A stretch of 39,899 bases of DNA from an uncultured Oscillospiraceae bacterium (lineage in GTDB: Bacteria; Bacillota; Clostridia; Oscillospirales; Oscillospiraceae), in assembly GCA_949948775.1 (NCBI GenBank), contig CATLHC010000022.1, forward strand, positions 1-39,899. Reading direction: 5' to 3'. This document shows, piece after piece, positions 39,732 to 39,899 of this stretch (within the stretch, counting starts at the first letter, position 1; every line of letters starts with the position of its first letter). The notes below the pieces were generated by a model. The model was not told the DNA's origin, searched no databases, and saw nothing but the letters and a program-made list of their open reading frames with translations. A program made the translations under genes and the position numbers.

Positions 39732-39899
39732 TCACTGATCCGCCAGCACAAGCTTGGCCGTATCAGTGAGCCGGGCGCCATTGTCCATGCTCTGCTTTTG
39801 TAAAAAACGGTGGGCCTGCTCCTCCGTCATGCCGTGGCGGTCCATCAGCACCGCCTTGGCCTGCGCCACCAGCTCCCGCTCCTCCTGGGAGCGCTGGGC
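39732..39899 (-). CDS. ANTAR-domain response regulator, C-terminal part only
   Basis: The reverse complement of the right edge reads in frame, without stop until TGA 39734-39732, for 55 residues: ELVAQAKAVLMDRHGMTEEQ followed by AHRFLQKQSMDNGARLTDTA and KLVLADQ. This is the three-helix ANTAR RNA-binding domain. It usually follows a receiver domain or a coiled-coil sensor, which would lie to the right of the window. ANTAR proteins bind paired hairpins in nascent RNA and prevent termination, often in nitrogen-assimilation genes. Its place beside dapF-dapL-gltBD is noted as a possible link. Confidence 0.85.
   Translation of the reverse strand, partial: AQRSQEERELVAQAKAVLMDRHGMTEEQAHRFLQKQSMDNGARLTDTAKLVLADQ

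Noticed and set aside
1..39899. CRISPR array, tRNA, rRNA, transposase, prophage or toxin-antitoxin genes
   Set aside because: No regular direct repeats, no cloverleaf or rRNA sequence, and no such proteins found on either strand; the only repeat is the two-copy hairpin unit.

Overview
The window is a GC-rich chromosomal segment of an endospore-forming member of the Firmicutes (Bacillota). A complete spoIIIAA-AH operon, a SpoIID-type hydrolase, a tyrosine T-box, Shine-Dalgarno-led tightly overlapping genes and a DapL-type lysine pathway together suggest a high-GC Clostridia lineage of the Oscillospiraceae kind (Flavonifractor-like). The family-level placement is inference from gene content and base composition, not a database match. 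Nearly all of it is housekeeping metabolism and sporulation. I see no tRNA or rRNA gene, CRISPR array, transposase, prophage or defence island.

Left part, mostly + strand (1-7.0 kb): the 3' end of a YjdF-like membrane protein, a small Cys-rich DUF1540 protein, then a branched-chain amino acid block ilvB-ilvN, a GNAT acetyltransferase, ilvC and ilvD. Recognisable promoters and terminators divide the block into several transcription units. In the opposite direction (7.2-10.1 kb) lie queA and a long secreted SpoIID/LytB protein. Divergent from these is asd-dapA-dapB plus a cytidine deaminase-like gene (10.1-13.4 kb), the first steps from aspartyl phosphate towards lysine and diaminopimelate.

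Middle (13.5-31.4 kb), all - strand: tyrS behind a T-box leader, and then, in transcription order from the right, the sporulation operon spoIIIAA-AB-AC-AD-AE-AF-AG-AH (with a sigma-E-like promoter), asp23, nusB, a TsaD paralogue, xseA, xseB, ispA, a DUF212 protein, dxs, tlyA, nadK, argR, recN and a Cof-type HAD phosphatase. This order closely follows the known Bacillus subtilis block spoIIIA - accBC - yqhY - nusB - folD - xseAB - ispA - dxs - yqxC - ahrC - recN. Here accBC and folD are absent, while the TsaD paralogue, DUF212 gene and nadK are inserted.

Right part (31.4-39.9 kb), - strand: dapF-dapL, which complete the DAP pathway begun at 10-13 kb, then gltB-gltD (glutamate synthase). A 17-bp-stem terminator-like hairpin sits between dapL and gltB, only a few bases before the gltB ribosome binding site. 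The window ends inside an ANTAR-domain RNA-binding regulator.

The most useful leads are regulatory rather than a new protein system: the dapL/gltB hairpin beside an ANTAR gene, a dispersed hairpin repeat placed just after the stop codons of ilvD and tyrS, an ilvD promoter whose -35 is built into the ilvC terminator, structured leaders before ilvB, the DUF1540 gene and dxs, and the sigma-E-like promoter of spoIIIA.
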